NCBI GenBank assembly: GCA_900313615.1 | Contig: OMRP01000009.1 | Span: 62,001-126,000, forward strand | Direction: 5' to 3' | Length of the DNA stretch: 64,000 nt | Origin: an uncultured Prevotellaceae bacterium | GTDB lineage: Bacteria; Bacteroidota; Bacteroidia; Bacteroidales; Bacteroidaceae | Shown here: piece after piece, positions 1-8,414 of the stretch | How the letters are laid out: every line of letters begins with the position of its first letter | Position numbering within the stretch: the stretch's first letter is position 1 | The notes under the pieces: generated by a model | Told to the model about the DNA's origin: nothing | What the model saw: only the letters and a program-made list of their open reading frames with translations | Databases searched by the model: none | Position numbers and translations under genes: made by a program

Positions 1-18
1 ATCAACCAGTTAAAGAAG

Positions 19-306
19 ATGTCATGTATTAACGAATTGATTAAAGGAAAGGGATATGCAGAATCGGTAATTAAGTATATGCGGTGTTCTCCACTTATTT
101 TACAGCAAACCTTCCTATCCCAATTTAAGGATGATTATCCAGAGATGGTTTTCCAATCTTGCTATCCCCCATTTAAAGGGTGGAAACTGAAAGCTATTGC
201 CGAAGAGATAGAAAAAAGGACGCTCAGGGGTGGTGATTTCCAACAAGCTCTTATCTCTCAAATCATAGCATACTTAATAGAAACGAACAAAGATAAGGAT
301 GAGTAA
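19..306 (+). CDS. small helical protein upstream of the caspase-like gene (possibly truncated at its 5' end)
   Basis: I do not recognise this protein. It would be 95 residues from the first ATG, but the reading frame is open back to position 1, so the gene may begin outside the window and this may be only the C-terminal part of a longer protein. The sequence looks mostly helical, with a charged C-terminus (ETNKDKDE). Its last codons overlap the start of the next gene by 8 bases (ATGAGTAA-type junction), which suggests translational coupling and a shared function with the caspase-like protein. A role as an adaptor or effector-associated domain is speculation from context. Confidence 0.6.
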   Translation: MSCINELIKGKGYAESVIKYMRCSPLILQQTFLSQFKDDYPEMVFQSCYPPFKGWKLKAIAEEIEKRTLRGGDFQQALISQIIAYLIETNKDKDE

Positions 307-991
307 GTTGATTTGTATATATCCGGAAGACAACACAACCGATTTCCTTTTGCCCATTTACGCTCAATTGGAAACAATGCCTGATTTCGCTGGATACCGT
401 TTTGACACTAATGATTCATCAAAGACAAAGAATCTATTTGATGCACTATATCAATTAGAAGATGATGCCATTGTTTTTTTCTTAGGACACGGAGCCAGCA
501 ATAAATTGTATGGCAGTGTTGGTGATGATGGCGAAAAGCATACATTGTTTGACAAAACAAACATTGAGTGCATTAAGAAAAAGAACGTTGTCGGTATAGC
601 CTGCCGATCAAAAGAATTTGCCCATAATTTTATACTCAACCATATTGGATTTGGTGATATAACCAGTGACTATTCTGAGGTTCTGGCAGAACGCAATATT
701 GGGGATCCTGATTATATGGAATGGGCTTCAGAAGAAGACATCTTTAACTTTCAAAATGAGTTTGTAGGAGCAATTACTGATGCCATTAAGCTATCAGAAT
801 GTGGGACTTTGCTTTCTATTTATGGAATGATAAAGTTGTGCTTCAATAAAAGAATTGCTTCGTTATTAGTAGATAAGCAACTACCCAATTATAGGCATAT
901 AGCAGATATGTTGTATGAAATAAATGATGAAATGTCATTAAACAGGTACTCCGTTGAGTTAGTGGGTAACTCTATTACACTTAATGGGTAA
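299..991 (+). CDS. putative caspase/CHAT-like cysteine peptidase
   Basis: The 230-residue protein has the layout of a minimal clan CD (caspase/CHAT) peptidase. A hydrophobic strand leads into FFLGHG (His64-Gly65), and about 38 residues later a second strand leads into VVGIACRS (Cys102). This His-Gly plus Ala-Cys spacing is the family's catalytic dyad pattern. The remaining C-terminal ~110 residues look helical and have no motif I know. The gene overlaps the small gene before it by 8 bases and the HNH gene after it by 8 bases (or is followed by it after 64 bases if the later HNH start is used). Caspase-like and CHAT proteins in restriction islands are usually effectors in anti-phage systems. 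That role is inferred; the dyad is what I see. It could alternatively be an inactive caspase-fold regulator. Confidence 0.6.
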   Translation: MSKLICIYPEDNTTDFLLPIYAQLETMPDFAGYRFDTNDSSKTKNLFDALYQLEDDAIVFFLGHGASNKLYGSVGDDGEKHTLFDKTNIECIKKKNVVGIACRSKEFAHNFILNHIGFGDITSDYSEVLAERNIGDPDYMEWASEEDIFNFQNEFVGAITDAIKLSECGTLLSIYGMIKLCFNKRIASLLVDKQLPNYRHIADMLYEINDEMSLNRYSVELVGNSITLNG

Positions 992-1895
992 CTCGGAAAA
1001 GTTAATGGGTAACTTGAAATACATCATAAATAGTAATAAAAACGAGAAGCGAAATATGGACAGACAGGGCTTTATAGTTTTTAATACGCGATTATCACCT
1101 GAAAACTCTCGAAAGGCTACCAGTTACGCTCAGGCAATCAGAATACTGGACGAGGTGCTTGTGCATCAGAACGTGATTGACCTCCACGGACAGTCACTTT
1201 ATGATATTCCAAATGCAGCCACCATAGAGGAAGTGCTGCGTTTTGTGAATGAAGAGGTGAAAAAGATGAAAAACAACCAGCAAAATATCTTTGATTATGG
1301 TAGCTCTAGTCAAAGAAGCTATCCGCTGAAGAGTTTTTGTTCAGCAGCCCTGAAGAGTCTTAAGAAGTATGCTTTATATGAACAAGAAATAAAGGCCGCC
1401 GATATAATCGTTGCCCAAGAATCGAATCCAAGAACCATCTCCAAAAAACTCATTACCCATTTCGACCTTACAAAAGAAGGAGAAGATATTGTCGCTGTCA
1501 CAAAACGCAGGAAAGGCCAGGACTATTTTCGTCGTATGATACTCACCAATTACGGCTGCCGTTGTGCGCTGACGGGCATAGACATTCCGCAATTGCTCAT
1601 TGCCAGCCACATCATCCCCTGGGAAGACAAGAAACATAAGCAAGATCGCCTGAATCCCTGCAATGGCATCTGCCTCTCGGCACTTTATGACAAGGCTTTC
1701 GATGAAGGTATCATTTCTTTCTCGCCAATCGACTACACAGTCTGTTTCTCCTCTATCTTGCGAGAAAAAGAAACAAAGGAATATTACGACAAACACTTTG
1801 GTCTTATTGCTGGGAAAAAGTTAACTATGCCAACAGAATATTTGCCCAGTCGTGAGTTTCTGGAGTATCATTACGAATGTATTTTTCAAAGATAA
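984..1895 (+). CDS. HNH endonuclease family protein
   Basis: The protein has 303 residues if translation starts at 984, or 279 if it starts at the ATG at 1056 (MDRQGF). The later start is attractive because the first 24 residues are encoded by a short direct repeat that also covers the end of the previous gene. The C-terminal half carries an HNH module: CRCALTGID, then ASHIIPW (the His-Ile-Ile-Pro-Trp core), then LNPCNGICLSALYDKAFDEG. This is the common arrangement in stand-alone HNH proteins of restriction and defence loci. The N-terminal ~180 residues are unassigned. The nuclease is expected to cut DNA using a divalent metal. It overlaps the following small gene by 19 bases if that gene starts at 1877. 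Confidence 0.8.
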   Translation: MGNSEKLMGNLKYIINSNKNEKRNMDRQGFIVFNTRLSPENSRKATSYAQAIRILDEVLVHQNVIDLHGQSLYDIPNAATIEEVLRFVNEEVKKMKNNQQNIFDYGSSSQRSYPLKSFCSAALKSLKKYALYEQEIKAADIIVAQESNPRTISKKLITHFDLTKEGEDIVAVTKRRKGQDYFRRMILTNYGCRCALTGIDIPQLLIASHIIPWEDKKHKQDRLNPCNGICLSALYDKAFDEGIISFSPIDYTVCFSSILREKETKEYYDKHFGLIAGKKLTMPTEYLPSREFLEYHYECIFQR

Positions 1896-2218
1896 TTTTG
1901 GATATGGCCCAGAAGAAGTATAAAGAAGTTACATACATTCAAATGGATATCTCTTATTACGGGAAGTACTTTTCAAAAGTGAAGTACTATCCTGCAAAGG
2001 ATAGTGGGGTAAGCTCCCATTCCCTCCGAGATGAAGATGGTTTTTGGTTTGGATTGGATTTGGATGGTTTTATTCCGATAAATGTACATTTGTTTTTCTT
2101 CAATAGGAAGTGGATTACAAATTGTGAGCATTGTGAACGTGATGCCGATGGAGGTTGGAATCATGTATTTGATTCTAACATCTTATGTGGTAAGATTAAA
2201 GTGAAATATACATTTTAA
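1877..2218 (+). CDS. small protein of unknown function in the defence island
   Basis: The ORF has 113 residues from 1877, or 104 from the ATG at 1904 (MAQKKYKE), which would avoid the overlap with the HNH gene. It is rich in aromatic residues and charged pairs, with a CEHC pair near residue 86 that could bind a metal. I know no matching family. It ends four bases before the McrB-like gene starts, so it is probably co-transcribed with that gene and might be a small accessory subunit. The function is unknown. Confidence 0.6.
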   Translation: MYFSKIILDMAQKKYKEVTYIQMDISYYGKYFSKVKYYPAKDSGVSSHSLRDEDGFWFGLDLDGFIPINVHLFFFNRKWITNCEHCERDADGGWNHVFDSNILCGKIKVKYTF

Positions 2219-2222
2219 GTTT

Positions 2223-3956
2223 ATGAATATAGATAATATACTTCGAATAGGAGATGTTTCCGACAATGGTCAGGTAACAATTGTAGATGAAGACCGACTC
2301 TGTTATATAGTACTCTCTGTAAATAATGGGGCCAGGGGATTGCGTACAATTTCCAAATCTCTGTTGGGGGAGTTCGTACAATACATGAAAAGCCATCCCT
2401 ATGCGTCACCAAAGGATGCAAGAGAAGCATTAAGTGGTAAGTCAGATTTAGACAAATATGAATATGGTTATAATTCGACATTGGCAGTGATGGCTAAGAT
2501 GGTTATTCTTTATGCGAATACAAGAAGGTCAATGCCGGATGTGAAATACAATTCGAAACAGCCTCTTCAGCAAATCTTCTATGGTGCTCCTGGAACAGGA
2601 AAAAGTCATAAGATAAAGGATAATGTGGACGTAAAGGTGGCAGACGAAAAGAATTTGGTATTCCGTACAACCTTTCATCCAGACAGCGACTACTCGACAT
2701 TTGTGGGGGCATACAAACCTACCACGACAAAGAGGGCTGTCCGCAATGTGGCTGGTGACATAGTTAAAGATACGAACAAAGAAGATGTGTATGAAGATTG
2801 CATCACTTATTCGTTCATTCCCCAAGCCTTCCTACAAGCCTACGTGGCAGCGTGGAATAATCCTGACGACAAAGTGTTCCTTGTCATCGAGGAAATCAAC
2901 CGAGGCAACTGCGCACAGATATTCGGAGACTTATTTCAACTGCTTGACAGAGACGGCGATGGGGTATCGGAATACCCGATTATGGCAGACAAAGACATTG
3001 CCAAATACCTGAATGGCAATGACGAGGAAGAACTGCCTGTGCTGACTAACAAAGACGGCATCAAAGACGGCAAGCTGCGCCTGCCCAAGAACCTATACAT
3101 CTGGGCCACGATGAACACCAGCGACCAAAGTCTGTTTCCTATCGACTCCGCCTTTAAGCGCCGCTGGGACTGGGTGTATATGCCTATTGCTGACGCAAAG
3201 AAAAACTACGTCATTGAGATTGACAACGACCAATACGACTGGTGGAGCTTCCTGGAGGCTATCAACGCTATTATAGAAAGCACCATCCATTCGGAAGACA
3301 AGAAATTAGGCTACTTCTTTGCAAAAGCCAAAGACGGCAGAATCACCGTAGAGACATTCGTTAGCAAGGTCATCTTCTATCTGTGGAACGACGTCTTCAA
3401 GGACAACGAGACAAACCACAAAGCGTTCAAGGACAACGATGGAGAACTGCTGCCTTTCCGTAAGTTCTTCAACCACGACGGAACGGTTGACACCAACATG
3501 GTCATCAAATTCCTACAAGACCTGGAGGTCTTTCCTTTTGAACATTCGGATGATGGCACGATGGTAGTATCCGATACCACGCCCAATACAAAACGTCAGC
3601 GGGATAAGTCGAGATACCGCGTGAACGGCACAGACAACCTGAACAAAGCCCAAATGACTCGTGAGGCGTTCAGACTATACATTGAGGCTCACCCTGATGC
3701 AGACGCACAGACAATAGCACAGGCATGGAACGGATTGAGGCTGAAGGACTATGTGCAACATCTGGTAGAGACCGAAGCGGAATTCAATGCTCGCACCAAA
3801 GACTCCACCGACACCAACAAGAGAGCAACGGAGTTTGAACTCTCTAATGGCGAGAAGATATACCTTTCGACACAATTTGGCATAGGGAACATAGGCAAGT
3901 TTATGGATGCCGTGAACAATGCCGGATGGAATATTAGGATAGAGAACCAAGCCTGA
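2223..3956 (+). CDS. mcrB: McrB-type AAA+ NTPase of a modification-dependent or LlaJI-like restriction system
   Basis: The 577-residue protein is a clear McrB-family motor. The Walker A motif GAPGTGKS is at residues 121-128, the Walker B region VFLVIEEINRGN is at about 218-229, and the sensor/arginine-finger segment MNTSDQSLFPIDSAFKRRW starts at 297. McrB rings hydrolyse NTP (GTP in E. coli McrB) and drive the McrC nuclease. Before the AAA+ domain is a ~110-residue N-terminal module (ISKSLLGEF...), and after it a ~110-residue C-terminal extension. Either might recognise DNA. The McrC-like gene starts six bases after this one ends, so the two form a pair. No DNA methyltransferase is visible in the window, so a modification-dependent specificity and a LlaJI-like R-M role are both possible. 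Confidence 0.9.
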   Translation: MNIDNILRIGDVSDNGQVTIVDEDRLCYIVLSVNNGARGLRTISKSLLGEFVQYMKSHPYASPKDAREALSGKSDLDKYEYGYNSTLAVMAKMVILYANTRRSMPDVKYNSKQPLQQIFYGAPGTGKSHKIKDNVDVKVADEKNLVFRTTFHPDSDYSTFVGAYKPTTTKRAVRNVAGDIVKDTNKEDVYEDCITYSFIPQAFLQAYVAAWNNPDDKVFLVIEEINRGNCAQIFGDLFQLLDRDGDGVSEYPIMADKDIAKYLNGNDEEELPVLTNKDGIKDGKLRLPKNLYIWATMNTSDQSLFPIDSAFKRRWDWVYMPIADAKKNYVIEIDNDQYDWWSFLEAINAIIESTIHSEDKKLGYFFAKAKDGRITVETFVSKVIFYLWNDVFKDNETNHKAFKDNDGELLPFRKFFNHDGTVDTNMVIKFLQDLEVFPFEHSDDGTMVVSDTTPNTKRQRDKSRYRVNGTDNLNKAQMTREAFRLYIEAHPDADAQTIAQAWNGLRLKDYVQHLVETEAEFNARTKDSTDTNKRATEFELSNGEKIYLSTQFGIGNIGKFMDAVNNAGWNIRIENQA

Positions 3957-3962
3957 CGAAGC

Positions 3963-6257
3963 ATGAAAGTCCTGATAGAAGGATATTACTACGACCCTGC
4001 TGTCTTGGAGCGTGAGCAGGTGACGGACGGACTGATAGAGTATCACCGGCGCCCGAGCGACGGTTTCGTGTGTTACAACTATGTCGGTCATGTCTATTCT
4101 CCCATGCTGAAAGACTACATCTTCTTCCTGCCCAAGGTGGTGCTGGAGGAAAAGGGAACGGAGGGCGCTGACGACGACAGGGTGTTTGGCGAGAAGCCCG
4201 AGGACATCATCTGCGTGAGCGAGAAGGATGGCAAGATGAATGTTACGCAGCGCGGTTTTGTATGCGAACTGGCAGTATGGGTGTACCGCGCACTGATGAT
4301 TTACCGTGAGACCCACCCCGACCAGAACATCCTGCTGGAACGTAACATCGCACAGATAGGCAACCGACGGCAACGACTGAGCGACACGCTGCTGGACATC
4401 ATTCTGGAACTGATACGTTTCAACCGTGAAAATCAGGACTACGTGCTGTTTGTACTGAAGAGCATCCACTCAGGCTATAACAAAATCAACTGGAGAAGAA
4501 CCATTGCCCACTCGCAAGCCATCGTGCAGGATGGAGTGCCTGTCTATCTGCGCCCTGTCAACAAGAAAAAGCAAGTCAACTTCGACGAAGAACTGTTCAT
4601 CATCTACTTCTCTATACTGAACTACATCTCAAACCACTACGGATTCCGCGTGAATATCAATATGGGATTCGAGTTGATAACGGGTTCCAAGTTCAGGCAT
4701 TACCTTGACGGATATGGGCGAGTGCGCATGCGCCAGATACGATACAAATACTTCTCCGACAAGGCATTGCGCCTATGGGAACTTTGCTACGCCTTCTTCG
4801 ACAAGTCGCACGCCATCAATGTGCGTGACGACCAGAAAGAGTATCTGCTGGCACAGAACTTCAACATCGTCTTTGAGGCCATCATCGACGAACTGGTGGG
4901 GAGCAAGGATATTCCATCGGGACTTAAGGAACAGAAAGACGGTAAACGGGTGGACCACATGTACACCTTTGCCAACCTGGTGTACCCCGGTGCCATGCAG
5001 AAGCAGGTGCAAAAGGAGATATATTATATAGGTGACAGCAAATACTATAAGATTGGTTCGACTGTGGGTGACGAATCGGTATATAAACAGTACACCTATG
5101 CCAGAAATGTGATTCAGTGGAACCTTGACCTCTTTCTCTCTGGTGATGAAGCGAAGAAACAGAAGGATAATCCCAAGAACATCTGGCTGCGCGACGAGGT
5201 GACAGAAGGCTACAACATTATCCCCAACTTCTTTATATCTGCTTTCGTTGACAAGAATCTGAGTTTTGAAAACGATAATCTGAAGAAAAGAGGAACGGTG
5301 TTCAACGCCCGACAGTTTGAGAACCGCCTGTTTGACAGAGACACACTGATAATCACTCACTACGACGTGAACTTCCTGTATGTGCTGTCGCTCTATGCCC
5401 GCAACAATGCCTTCTCCAAGGCATCATGGAAGGTGCAGGTCAGGGAGTTGTTCCGCAAAAACATACAGGAAGAACTGAATAGCAGTTATTCGTTTTACGC
5501 AATTACAGCCCGTGAAGGGGTCAATTCAGAGCAGTTTATGCAGCAGAACTTCCAGCAACTGCTGGGTAAAGTATATACCCCTTATGGCGACACAGGTAGT
5601 CAGAGCTACTATTCTGTCGCTTTGGACAACGGCGAACGCTTTACCGACGAAAACGAACGGACGCTTTCCCTGCTGGCTCCTTACTTCTATATGGCGGAAT
5701 GTCCCATCGGGGTCAGTCCTGAAACGCTTCTGCCAAAAGTGGAGCAAGAGGCAAAGAGCACTTCTGTTCCGGCTTCGCTCCTCACTTTGCATTATGTACA
5801 ACGCTACTTGGAAGACAATTTCCTCATCGGATGCTACAAGGACGAGGCTCAATTAAACTGGATATTGGGCGCCAACGACAAGGGTACAAATCTGTACAAC
5901 GTGAGGATATTCACCAAGGGGCTGAAACGTGCAGGTACGATGAAACGAAGTCAATTGGAACAAGGTGGAATAAAGTTTGTCATCCTCTATAGGCTTGGCG
6001 AAGACTATAAGAACGAATACCGCATATTCCACGTACACCACCACGCTGTAATGTCGGAAGAACGTATGCGTCAGGCCCTCTACCCGAGCCCACAAGGCAA
6101 CTATTTCTGTTTTGTGTTCGACGAAGAAGTTTCGATCAGTCCGGATGTCAATATAGCAAAAATTCTGGCCGAATACCGTCTTGCTACGGAAAGCGAATAC
6201 CCAGAAGGTGCTCCGATTGTTGTCACGGGAGAGCAACTGATGAAATATCAAAAATAG
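3963..6257 (+). CDS. McrC/LlaJI-like restriction endonuclease subunit
   Basis: The 764-residue protein follows the McrB-like gene in the usual mcrB-mcrC order. Its centre holds a PD-(D/E)xK-type core: VDHMYTF, then YYIGDSKYYKIG near residues 355-364, where Asp357 and Lys359 fit the D-x-K metal site, then QYTYARNV. McrC proteins are usually 350-450 residues. The extra ~350 residues at the C-terminus match the larger LlaJI-type relatives better, although that family assignment is from memory. It would act as the DNA-cutting partner of the ring ATPase. The vsr gene follows after 12 bases. The function of the long C-terminal half is not clear from sequence. Confidence 0.8.
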   Translation: MKVLIEGYYYDPAVLEREQVTDGLIEYHRRPSDGFVCYNYVGHVYSPMLKDYIFFLPKVVLEEKGTEGADDDRVFGEKPEDIICVSEKDGKMNVTQRGFVCELAVWVYRALMIYRETHPDQNILLERNIAQIGNRRQRLSDTLLDIILELIRFNRENQDYVLFVLKSIHSGYNKINWRRTIAHSQAIVQDGVPVYLRPVNKKKQVNFDEELFIIYFSILNYISNHYGFRVNINMGFELITGSKFRHYLDGYGRVRMRQIRYKYFSDKALRLWELCYAFFDKSHAINVRDDQKEYLLAQNFNIVFEAIIDELVGSKDIPSGLKEQKDGKRVDHMYTFANLVYPGAMQKQVQKEIYYIGDSKYYKIGSTVGDESVYKQYTYARNVIQWNLDLFLSGDEAKKQKDNPKNIWLRDEVTEGYNIIPNFFISAFVDKNLSFENDNLKKRGTVFNARQFENRLFDRDTLIITHYDVNFLYVLSLYARNNAFSKASWKVQVRELFRKNIQEELNSSYSFYAITAREGVNSEQFMQQNFQQLLGKVYTPYGDTGSQSYYSVALDNGERFTDENERTLSLLAPYFYMAECPIGVSPETLLPKVEQEAKSTSVPASLLTLHYVQRYLEDNFLIGCYKDEAQLNWILGANDKGTNLYNVRIFTKGLKRAGTMKRSQLEQGGIKFVILYRLGEDYKNEYRIFHVHHHAVMSEERMRQALYPSPQGNYFCFVFDEEVSISPDVNIAKILAEYRLATESEYPEGAPIVVTGEQLMKYQK

Positions 6258-6269
6258 TTCATTTCCTAT

Positions 6270-6836
6270 ATGACTGACAAACTCACACCAATACAACGAC
6301 ACAAGAATATGGCGGCTATCCACGGCAAGGACACTAAGCCTGAAATGGTAGTGCGTCGCTACTTATGGGGGCACGGGTTCCGCTACCGGCTAAACCATCC
6401 ACGACTGCCAGGGAAACCCGACATCGTGATGCGGAAATACAGAGCTTGTATCTTTGTGAATGGCTGCTTTTGGCATGGACACCATATAGCAATGCCACAA
6501 ATTGATAATGGACAATTGAGTATTGACAATTCCGATTGCTGTAAGATTCCGAAGACGAACCGCGAGTTCTGGGTGGCGAAGATCCGGAGGAATCTGGAAC
6601 GTGACGTTGAAGTGCAGCATCAGCTTGCTTCCATGGGCTGGCACTGCATCACCATTTGGGAATGTGAGTTGAAACCGAAAAATAGGGATAAAACTTTGGA
6701 GTCATTGGTTTTCACGCTTAATAGGATATTTCTTCAAGATCATTGTGTTAAGCGTTATATGAATCCAGAGGAAGAACCAATGATGGCGGCAGAAGATATG
6801 GCCAATTACAATAAAAAAGATATAAATGACGTTTGA
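6270..6836 (+). CDS. vsr: very short patch repair endonuclease (Vsr), with an insertion in the zinc site
   Basis: Vsr nicks DNA 5' of a T:G mismatch created by 5-methylcytosine deamination, and normally accompanies a cytosine methyltransferase. Family landmarks are plain: RHKNMAAIHGKDTKPE, LPGKPDIV with the catalytic Asp51, NGCFWHGH (Cys66, His69, His71), PKTNREFW, and IWECEL (Cys132). Two oddities stand out. Residue 64, usually His, is Asn. About 15-17 extra residues (73-89, containing IDNGQLSIDN) separate His71 from the next Cys, where the family has H-x-C as part of a structural zinc site. The insert resembles interspersed low-complexity repeats seen elsewhere in the window. The protein may be impaired. 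No partner methyltransferase lies inside the window, so it may lie upstream of position 1. Confidence 0.9.
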   Translation: MTDKLTPIQRHKNMAAIHGKDTKPEMVVRRYLWGHGFRYRLNHPRLPGKPDIVMRKYRACIFVNGCFWHGHHIAMPQIDNGQLSIDNSDCCKIPKTNREFWVAKIRRNLERDVEVQHQLASMGWHCITIWECELKPKNRDKTLESLVFTLNRIFLQDHCVKRYMNPEEEPMMAAEDMANYNKKDINDV

Positions 6837-6859
6837 ATAGTTAAATTCAAAATAAGACT

Positions 6860-7106
6860 ATACAAGAAATAACAACTCGGAAAAAAGGCCATACATTTTA
6901 CCCTGAGTTCGTCATTCAAGAGATGACTGTTAACGCTTACTGCCATCGGGCCTACAACATCAAGGGCACCGAGATACAGATTAAAATGTTTGATGACCGA
7001 CTAGTGTTCGAATTCCCTGGCAAACTTCCAGGACAGGTGAAACCGACCAACATCCGTCACACCCACTTCTCTCGTAATCCCAAGATAGCAGCATTTCTCA
7101 AAGCAT
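6860..7106 (+). pseudogene. 5' fragment of an ATP-binding transcriptional regulator (HATPase_c_4 type), interrupted by an IS
   Basis: The translation reads IQEITTRKKGHTFYPEFV, then NAYCHRAYNIKGTEIQIKMFDDRLVFEFPGKLPG... up to ...KIAAFLKA. This is the ATPase core typical of AlbA_2/HATPase_c_4 'ATP-binding protein' regulators, where the usual motif is NAxxHRDY (here HRAY). The N-terminal ~200-300 residues expected for the family are missing, so the gene was already truncated next to vsr. An IS4-family element enters after position 7106. Removing the IS and one 9-bp target copy joins this fragment in frame to 8415-8875. Confidence 0.85.
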
Positions 7107-8405
7107 CATTAGTGTCCCGTTAAAATTGGGACGAGTTAAATATTAATCAAATAGCCCCGGAAAGAGGGGACAATCGAGTTCTTTGACATCGTTGAATTTA
7201 GTCTTATCGAACAGGTCTGTTAGGTGAGTTTTGTCCGTAAGTGATATGCTGAGGATTTGCAAGACTTCATAGGTCGAGCGTTCCAATTTCATATCGTGAT
7301 GGACAATAGCCACAAGACAATAGGTTATGATGGCGACAGCAATCTGGATGCGAACGGCATTCTCCGTAGTGCCCCAAAACCTCTTAATCTTGAGATGCTG
7401 TTTTAGCCATTTGAAGAACAGTTCGACCAACCATCTTTTCTTGTAAAGTTCTGCGACTTCAAGAGCGGCAAGCTGCTTGGCATTGGTGAGAAAAGTGAAT
7501 TCACGTTCTTCTTCCTCATCATAGTATCTTATAAGTCTGAATGACTCCGGATACTTCTTCTCTGACAAATAGCCTGTTAGTTTCACCTCGGCATCAGTAA
7601 GTACGTTCTTTGGCATGCGTCTCTTCCATTTGACTATCTTATACTTCAAGTTGGTCTTGGCTCTGACCACATAGAAAGAATCCGTCAGATGTATTCTGTA
7701 GAGCTCTTTGAATGAGTCATAAGCCCTGTCGAATATGTAGTAAGCATTTGGCTCATAGGTGATTGAAGACATTGCTGTTGAATCGTGCTTTGATGCAGTG
7801 GTCACTGTGTAGAAGGCTGGAACCTGAACCTCAATGTCATATAAGACATGGGCTTTGACACCGCCTTTCTTCCTTCTGAATCTTGCCCAAGGGAATGTAG
7901 AGAGACATAGGGGAATGGTCGTAGAATCAAATGCATATTTCTTTCCAGGAATATCCAGGAGATTGGTTGCCCGTTTCTCACAAGCTTCCTTCATCATGTA
8001 GAAGGCGAAATCCTCGAAGCTCCTGTAGTCACGATTCTGATTTGCAGATGCCAATGTGGTTTTGGCAATCGGTTTGCTTCCTATGCCAAGAAACTTACAC
8101 TTGGAATGGTGTGCCTCCAAGGCTACCACAACGTCTCTCAGACTTTCACGATTTGAGAGTTGTCCAAACATCATTGCAAGCAGTTGGTTCCAACACGAGA
8201 AGTGCTTCACGTACTTGTTTCCATCATACTTGCGAGCAAGATAGTTGAAGTGGTTTCTGTCCAAATTGACCTTTGTTCATTGTAGCCTGTTAAATTTGGC
8301 TGCAAAGGTACAAATTCAAAACCGTTGACTCTCAAAATTGCTCGTAAAAGACTGTAATTCAATAATTTCAAAGACCGATTAGTCCACTTTAACGGGACAG
8401 TAGTG
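7107..8405. mobile_element. complete IS4-family insertion sequence (1299 bp)
   Basis: The boundaries come from the sequence itself. The nine bases TCAAAGCAT occur at 7098-7106 and again at 8406-8414 as a target-site duplication. Inside them lie imperfect 18-bp terminal inverted repeats: CATTAGTGTCCCGTTAAA at 7107-7124, and CACTACTGTCCCGTTAAA read inward from 8405, with two mismatches. The element carries one leftward transposase gene (7143-8264) that appears intact. The identical target duplications and restorable host frame suggest a recent insertion. Confidence 0.92.
7143..8264 (-). CDS. IS4-family DDE transposase
   Basis: The 373-residue transposase follows the Bacteroidetes IS4 pattern: an N-terminal DUF4372-like segment (CWNQLLAMMFGQLSNRESLRD), then FDSTTIPLCLSTFPWARF with the first catalytic Asp, YIFDRAYDS with the second, and ELFFKWLKQHLKIKRFWG with the catalytic Glu in a YREK-like context. 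It catalyses cut-and-paste movement of the surrounding element. The ORF is uninterrupted and fills most of the element, so it is probably functional. It runs opposite to the gene it interrupted. Confidence 0.93.
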   Translation of the reverse strand: MDRNHFNYLARKYDGNKYVKHFSCWNQLLAMMFGQLSNRESLRDVVVALEAHHSKCKFLGIGSKPIAKTTLASANQNRDYRSFEDFAFYMMKEACEKRATNLLDIPGKKYAFDSTTIPLCLSTFPWARFRRKKGGVKAHVLYDIEVQVPAFYTVTTASKHDSTAMSSITYEPNAYYIFDRAYDSFKELYRIHLTDSFYVVRAKTNLKYKIVKWKRRMPKNVLTDAEVKLTGYLSEKKYPESFRLIRYYDEEEEREFTFLTNAKQLAALEVAELYKKRWLVELFFKWLKQHLKIKRFWGTTENAVRIQIAVAIITYCLVAIVHHDMKLERSTYEVLQILSISLTDKTHLTDLFDKTKFNDVKELDCPLFPGLFD

Positions 8406-8414
8406 TCAAAGCAT

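Noticed and set aside
1..18. A methyltransferase partner for Vsr and the restriction genes
   Set aside because: The only upstream frame visible is 6 codons long with no motif. A methyltransferase may exist beyond the window but cannot be claimed.
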